From Antrihabitans stalactiti (GTDB lineage: Bacteria > Actinomycetota > Actinomycetes > Mycobacteriales > Mycobacteriaceae): DNA of 64,000 bases. The stretch covers positions 434,001-498,000 of the forward strand of contig NZ_VCQU01000002.1 in NCBI RefSeq assembly GCF_012932915.1, in the 5' to 3' direction. Below, piece by piece: positions 60,593-64,000 of this stretch. Both the position numbers and the translations under genes were made by a program. How positions within the stretch are numbered: position 1 is the first letter of the stretch; each line of letters starts with the position of its first letter. The notes under the pieces were generated by a model. It was not told where the DNA came from, ran no database searches, and saw only the letters and a program-made list of their open reading frames with translations.

Positions 60593-61465
60593 TTGACCGT
60601 GCCGAAGTCCGATCTCGAAACGCTCCTCGAGTTGCTGGACCTGGAGGAACTGGGCGACGACGTCTATCTCGGCAAGCACCTGGGTCACGTCGGTAGCCGC
60701 ACCTTCGGTGGGCAGCTCATCTCGCAGGCGATCATCGCCGCCGGCCGCACGGTCGGCTCGACGCGGCCGTTGCACGCGATCAACGCGCACTTCATCCGCG
60801 GCGGTGATGTGAAGGCGCCCATCGAATATCACGTGCAACGGCAACGTGACGGACGCGCATTCGCCAACCGCTTGGTGACGGCGCGCCAGAACGGCGCCGA
60901 CATCTTCGTGATGCTGGCCGCATTCCAGGACTGGACGAAGGGTCTCGAGCACGCCGTCGAGGTGCCGGACGTGCCTTACCCGGATGTCCTGCCGCCGCTG
61001 GGCGATCACTTCGTCGGCTACGAAGACCGGCTGCAGATGTTCGTCAACGCGCTCAAGCCGATCGACATGCGCTATGCGAACGACCCCGCCTGGATCATGA
61101 AAGGCACGGGGGAGCGGCTCACGCACAACCGCGTGTGGATGAAGGCTGACGGCCCGATTCCCGAGGATCCGCTGATTCACGTTGCGATCATGGGTTATTC
61201 GTCGGATACGACGGTGCTGGATTCGATCATCACGACGCACGGGCTGTCATGGGGGCACGACCGCATCGTTGCGGCGACGGTGAACCACTCGATGTGGTTC
61301 CACCGTCCGATCCGTTTCGACGAGTGGGCCTTGTACGCAACGGAATCGCCGGTCGCCGCCGGATCCCGCGGGCTGGGCACCGGTCGCTACTTCTCGCTGG
61401 AAGGCGAACTCCTCGCAACTGTGGTGCAGGAAGGGCTGATTCGGCACTTCCCGAGAAGAAAATAG
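60593..61465 (+). CDS. tesB: Acyl-CoA thioesterase II
   Basis: Hydrolyses acyl-CoA to fatty acid and CoA; cytoplasmic double-hotdog enzyme. 290 residues from TTG 60593 (GTG 60599 also possible). RTFGGQLISQAIIAA is the first hotdog helix; MGYSSDTTVLD, LDHSMWFHRP-like ATVNHSMWFHRPIRFDEW, and LLATVVQEGLIR near the C-terminus contain the Asp, Ser/Thr and Gln of the TesB active site. It starts 2 nt after the pyk stop, so co-transcribed. Confidence 0.94.
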   Translation: MTVPKSDLETLLELLDLEELGDDVYLGKHLGHVGSRTFGGQLISQAIIAAGRTVGSTRPLHAINAHFIRGGDVKAPIEYHVQRQRDGRAFANRLVTARQNGADIFVMLAAFQDWTKGLEHAVEVPDVPYPDVLPPLGDHFVGYEDRLQMFVNALKPIDMRYANDPAWIMKGTGERLTHNRVWMKADGPIPEDPLIHVAIMGYSSDTTVLDSIITTHGLSWGHDRIVAATVNHSMWFHRPIRFDEWALYATESPVAAGSRGLGTGRYFSLEGELLATVVQEGLIRHFPRRK

Positions 61466-61531
61466 ATACGGTCCGGGGCGCGTCCAAAGCTCGTAGTTGA
61501 CGTGTTGCGGATCTGGGCGCACTCTCGTCCT

Positions 61532-62017
61532 ATGACCCCAACTGACCTGCGGCTACCGCGCCCGATCGGTGTTCGGTTGGGGTGGGTTTCGCTGCTGTTG
61601 GTGGGCGTGTCGGTGCTCGGCTGGGGCATCGGTGCGACGGGGAGCGCTGAGGCGGATCCGACCGCTACGCCGACTCAGAGCACGACAACGACAACGACAA
61701 CTGTGCCTACGACGACCGACGCGCCGGCGTTCGACGGTCGCGTCTCGCCGTGCCCGTCCGCCAATGGCTGGCGCACCGCGTCGAGTGGAAACGGCATCAC
61801 TGCAACGGTTTACGAGTACGGACCGGCCTCGGTCACGGTGACGGTGACATCGTCGGGCGGCGACAAGTCCAATACGGTGTTGGTCGTGCCCGGCCAATCG
61901 GTGGTGAATATCGAATTCCCGGACATTTCAGCGTCGTCGGTCAAGAACGTCATTGTTCACGCGCTCGGTCCGGGACCACTTCCCATCCGTTGCTTGCTGG
62001 CTAGAAGCGAGAGATAG
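61532..62017 (+). CDS. Secreted hypothetical protein
   Basis: 161 residues from ATG 61532. A signal peptide (VRLGWVSLLLVGVSVLGWGIGATGSAEA, about 15-42) precedes a Thr-rich linker and a beta-rich domain with Cys near 73 and 153. A promoter TTGACG (61497-61502), 17 bp, CACTCT (61520-61525) ends 6 nt before the ATG, so probably leaderless. I do not recognise a family. The spacing from tesB is 66 bp. Confidence 0.75.
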   Translation: MTPTDLRLPRPIGVRLGWVSLLLVGVSVLGWGIGATGSAEADPTATPTQSTTTTTTTVPTTTDAPAFDGRVSPCPSANGWRTASSGNGITATVYEYGPASVTVTVTSSGGDKSNTVLVVPGQSVVNIEFPDISASSVKNVIVHALGPGPLPIRCLLARSER

Positions 62018-62045
62018 GACCCCCTGAGCACGCTCGCGAGGCACA

Positions 62046-62225
62046 ATGGCAAGCATGCAGGATCCACGAGTGCTCGATACACATGAATTGGAACCAGCGC
62101 TGGCGAATTTGCGTAAGGCACGCGACGCCGGACTGGACGAAGGGGCCGACTCCGCGGACTTTCGCGAAATCGACCGTGTGATAGCGGCATTCGAGGACGA
62201 GATTCGAAAGCGATCTGCAGAGTAG
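62046..62225 (+). CDS. Small acidic helical protein (59 aa)
   Basis: 59 residues: MASMQDPRVLDTHELEPALA followed by a helical, highly charged region (LRKARDAGLDEGADSADFRE) and a basic C-end. GCGAGG lies 5 nt before ATG 62046 (ATG 62055 is an alternative). The pattern of Leu/Ala at helix spacing supports a real small protein. No function can be given. It ends directly against the convergent FMN reductase gene. Confidence 0.65.
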   Translation: MASMQDPRVLDTHELEPALANLRKARDAGLDEGADSADFREIDRVIAAFEDEIRKRSAE

Positions 62226-62780
62226 TCACCGGCTCCGCTGGCGGGAGTTGAGGCGCTCACGGATCGCCGTGAGCGGCTTCGCCAGCTGTGCAAGCCATTC
62301 GGGGTCGGTGACGAGTCCGTTCTCGTCGACCTGGGCGCTGCGCAAAGGCAGGTCTACGCACGCCTCGTCGATGACGTCGGCACCGACGTAGCCGAGGACC
62401 GTCGACAGCGCTGCGAGCGCGTTGTGTCCCCGGCCGGGAACCGCGACGTTGATCCACGCAACCGGCTTTCGGTACATTTCGGCGCCGCCAACGGTCCAGT
62501 CGAGCAGGTTCTTCAAGCTCCCTGGCATGTTGCCTGCGTACTCAGGTGTGCAGAAGAGAACAGCGTCGGCGTCGGCGATCGCTGCTCGGAGTTCGGCCGG
62601 CGCGGGCGGAAGTGGCTCGTGGTCGTCGTCGGGATTGAAAGCGGGCAGGGCGGCGAGGCCTTCGTAGAGCTCAGCGGTGGTGTCGTCTGGCAGCACGCCG
62701 AGCGCGGTCCGTAGCGCGGCTGTGTTCGTCGAACCGCCGCGCGTGCTGCCGGATATCAAAAGAAGCTTGACCGGTGCCAT
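62226..62780 (-). CDS. NADPH-dependent FMN reductase
   Basis: 184 residues from ATG 62780. Flavodoxin-like fold: LLISGSTRGGSTNTAALRTA (phosphate-binding loop), FCTPEYAGNMPGSLKNLLDWTVGG (FMN isoalloxazine loop) and WINVAVPGRGHNALAAL. It belongs to the superfamily that includes ArsH and SsuE, though it is shorter than typical ArsH. It is the third gene of an operon with arsC and an aquaporin, which suggests a part in arsenic or organoarsenical resistance. Longer upstream starts run into the arsC end. Confidence 0.85.
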   Translation of the reverse strand: MAPVKLLLISGSTRGGSTNTAALRTALGVLPDDTTAELYEGLAALPAFNPDDDHEPLPPAPAELRAAIADADAVLFCTPEYAGNMPGSLKNLLDWTVGGAEMYRKPVAWINVAVPGRGHNALAALSTVLGYVGADVIDEACVDLPLRSAQVDENGLVTDPEWLAQLAKPLTAIRERLNSRQRSR

Positions 62781-62808
62781 GTCGGTTAGAACGCTGCGCG
62801 TGGTCAGT

Positions 62809-63234
62809 TCATCCCGCACTTGGATGTTGTGAAGGAACAAGCTCGTCGATCAGCGCCTCGATGCGTGCCTTGATCTCGTCGCGAATCGGGCGGACCGCAT
62901 CGACACCTTTGCCCGCGGGGTCGTCCAAGGTCCAGTCGCGATAACTGACACCCGGAAACGCTGGGCACACGTCACCGCAGCCCATCGTGATGACGACGTC
63001 GGAAGTTTCGACGGTGTCGAAGGTAAGGATCTTCGGCGACTGGTCGGAGATGTCGATTCCGACTTCGGCCATCGCAGCCACGGCTGCGGGGTTCACGGAG
63101 TCGGCGGGTGCGCTTCCTGCGGAGCGGACTTCGATTCGATCACCCGCGAGGGCAGTGAGGAAGCCTGCTGCCATTTGGGAGCGTCCGGCGTTGTGGACGC
63201 AGACGAACAAGACGCTGGGTTTGGCAGATGCCAT
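62809..63234 (-). CDS. arsC: Arsenate reductase, low-molecular-weight-phosphatase type
   Basis: 141 residues. VLFVCVHNAGRSQMAAGFL carries the CX5RS-type active-site loop (Cys12). The conserved DPAGKG (DWTLDDPAGKG) provides the Asp general acid. GCGDVCPAFPG shows two more Cys between the loop and the C-end. In actinobacteria this family acts with mycothiol and mycoredoxin. Lies 15 bp after the aquaporin gene and 28 bp before the FMN reductase on the same strand. Confidence 0.9.
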   Translation of the reverse strand: MASAKPSVLFVCVHNAGRSQMAAGFLTALAGDRIEVRSAGSAPADSVNPAAVAAMAEVGIDISDQSPKILTFDTVETSDVVITMGCGDVCPAFPGVSYRDWTLDDPAGKGVDAVRPIRDEIKARIEALIDELVPSQHPSAG

Positions 63235-63249
63235 GGGAAACAGTCACTT

Positions 63250-63990
63250 TCAGTTCGGTGTGGCGTGGTCGGGATGGTGGGGAACGACCACGTCGTCGGC
63301 GGTTGCGGCGGCGTCTGGGTACAGCGAGACGATCAGGGCGAGCCCGATCAGGCCCCCGATCAGCTGGGCGCCGATGAATCCGGGCGCCGACCCTGGGGCG
63401 ATGCCCGCGAAGGTGTCGGAGAAGATCCGCCCGATCGTCACCGCCGGGTTGGCGAACGAGGTAGAGCTGGTGAACCAGTACGCGGCGCCGATGTACGCCC
63501 CGACCGACGCCGCGGACAGCCCGGCTCGGCTGGTGCGAGCCAGGGTGAAGATCAACGCGACCAATCCGGCGGTGGCGACGACTTCGCCGACCAGATGCCC
63601 GGTCGTGACGCGGTCCTTCGATGCGATCTGGAACGCAGACAGGTCGAACATGACGTTCGCCAGGATCGCGCCCACGATGGCGCCCGATATCTGCGCAACG
63701 GCGTAGGACCCGAGGTCGGTCACAGTCATGCCCGTGCCGGTTCGGCGCCCTAGTAACCAATCCGCGGCCGAGACGACAGGATTGAAATGCGCCCCGGACA
63801 CAGGTCCGAACATCAGAATCAGTACGGCCAGACCCAGCACAGTGGCGGTCGAGTTCTCCAGCAGTTGGAGCCCGATGTCGTTGGGGGACAGCTGGGCTGC
63901 GGCGATGCCGGATCCGACCACCACGGTGACGAGCAGGGCGGTGCCGACGAATTCAGCCAGCAATCGCCTGCGCAGCGGCATGGTGGTCAT
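63250..63990 (-). CDS. Aquaglyceroporin of arsenic-operon (AqpS) type
   Basis: 246 residues with six hydrophobic helices of the MIP family. First pore loop SGAHFNPVVSAADW has NPV in place of NPA; second loop SFANPAVTIGRIFSDTF retains NPA. In Sinorhizobium meliloti AqpS, an aquaporin replaces ArsB in an [16 protein letters not shown] operon and lets arsenite leave the cell. The same order follows here (aquaporin, arsC, FMN reductase). ATG 63990 is near the window edge, so the upstream control gene cannot be seen; ATG 63981 is an alternative start. Confidence 0.88.
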   Translation of the reverse strand: MTTMPLRRRLLAEFVGTALLVTVVVGSGIAAAQLSPNDIGLQLLENSTATVLGLAVLILMFGPVSGAHFNPVVSAADWLLGRRTGTGMTVTDLGSYAVAQISGAIVGAILANVMFDLSAFQIASKDRVTTGHLVGEVVATAGLVALIFTLARTSRAGLSAASVGAYIGAAYWFTSSTSFANPAVTIGRIFSDTFAGIAPGSAPGFIGAQLIGGLIGLALIVSLYPDAAATADDVVVPHHPDHATPN

Positions 63991-64000
63991 CCGTTGCCCA

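Overview
The window is a high-GC actinobacterial chromosome segment with no rRNA, tRNA, CRISPR array, insertion sequence or prophage that I can see. Gene content and order (bioB-bsaP-DUF2567, nrtR/nadABC, hisDCB..hisH-priA-imp-hisF..hisI, trpE..trpCBA-lgt, pyk-tesB) match the conserved backbone of Mycobacteriales such as Mycobacterium tuberculosis. The gltBD pair placed after lgt and several accessory genes point to a Nocardia/Rhodococcus-type relative; the genus is an inference. Most genes are densely packed, with ATGA/GTGA stop-start overlaps, and many appear to be leaderless (a TANNNT box 6-8 nt before the start codon).

Layout. 1-3.5 kb: trehalose/glycogen genes treX-treY (treY is cut by the window edge). 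3.5-4.9 kb: a DUF222/HNH (13E12-type) gene. 5-16.6 kb: biotin synthesis in three separate units (bioA; bioF-bioD; bioB-bsaP-DUF2567), each preceded by the same TGAAC-N3-GTTCA operator, with a divergent TetR gene (bioQ) next to bioB. Between them lie sthA, an orphan AAA ATPase, a divergent CGNR-regulator/VOC-protein pair and a PPOX-fold protein. 16.6-20.8 kb: NAD synthesis nadA-nadB-nadC, divergent from the Nudix-type repressor nrtR. 20.8-23.4 kb: an Eis-like acetyltransferase and an EthA-like Baeyer-Villiger monooxygenase. 23.5-31.9 kb: the histidine cluster (hisG and hisE are absent), including PriA, which probably also supplies the missing TrpF step. 31.9-41.5 kb: accessory genes, namely a Hip1/TAP-type exported hydrolase, a LuxR regulator with a BBE-type flavoenzyme, a tautomerase, a 907-residue tandem AAA protein, a DUF559 protein and a membrane protein. 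41.5-48.7 kb: bcp, then the trp cluster without trpD or trpF, ending in lgt with a long acidic tail. 48.7-54.9 kb: glutamate synthase gltB-gltD behind a structured leader. 54.9-59.1 kb: two divergent membrane Ser/Thr kinases, one with a seven-repeat YVTN propeller and one with Calx-beta and InlB-type repeats. 59.2-62.2 kb: pyk, tesB, a secreted protein and a 59-residue protein. 62.2-64 kb: an aquaporin-arsC-FMN reductase operon that resembles an aqpS-type arsenic resistance locus.

Most notable non-standard signals: a 48-50 bp palindromic repeat family, one copy of which lies in frame inside bioD and another forms the 3' end of the CGNR gene; an NrtR operator covering its own promoter; an AraC-type C-terminal gene remnant after the MFS gene; two identical 22-bp GCGA-rich boxes at his gene starts; a two-hairpin gltB leader; and the propeller/InlB kinase pair set between gltBD and pyk.
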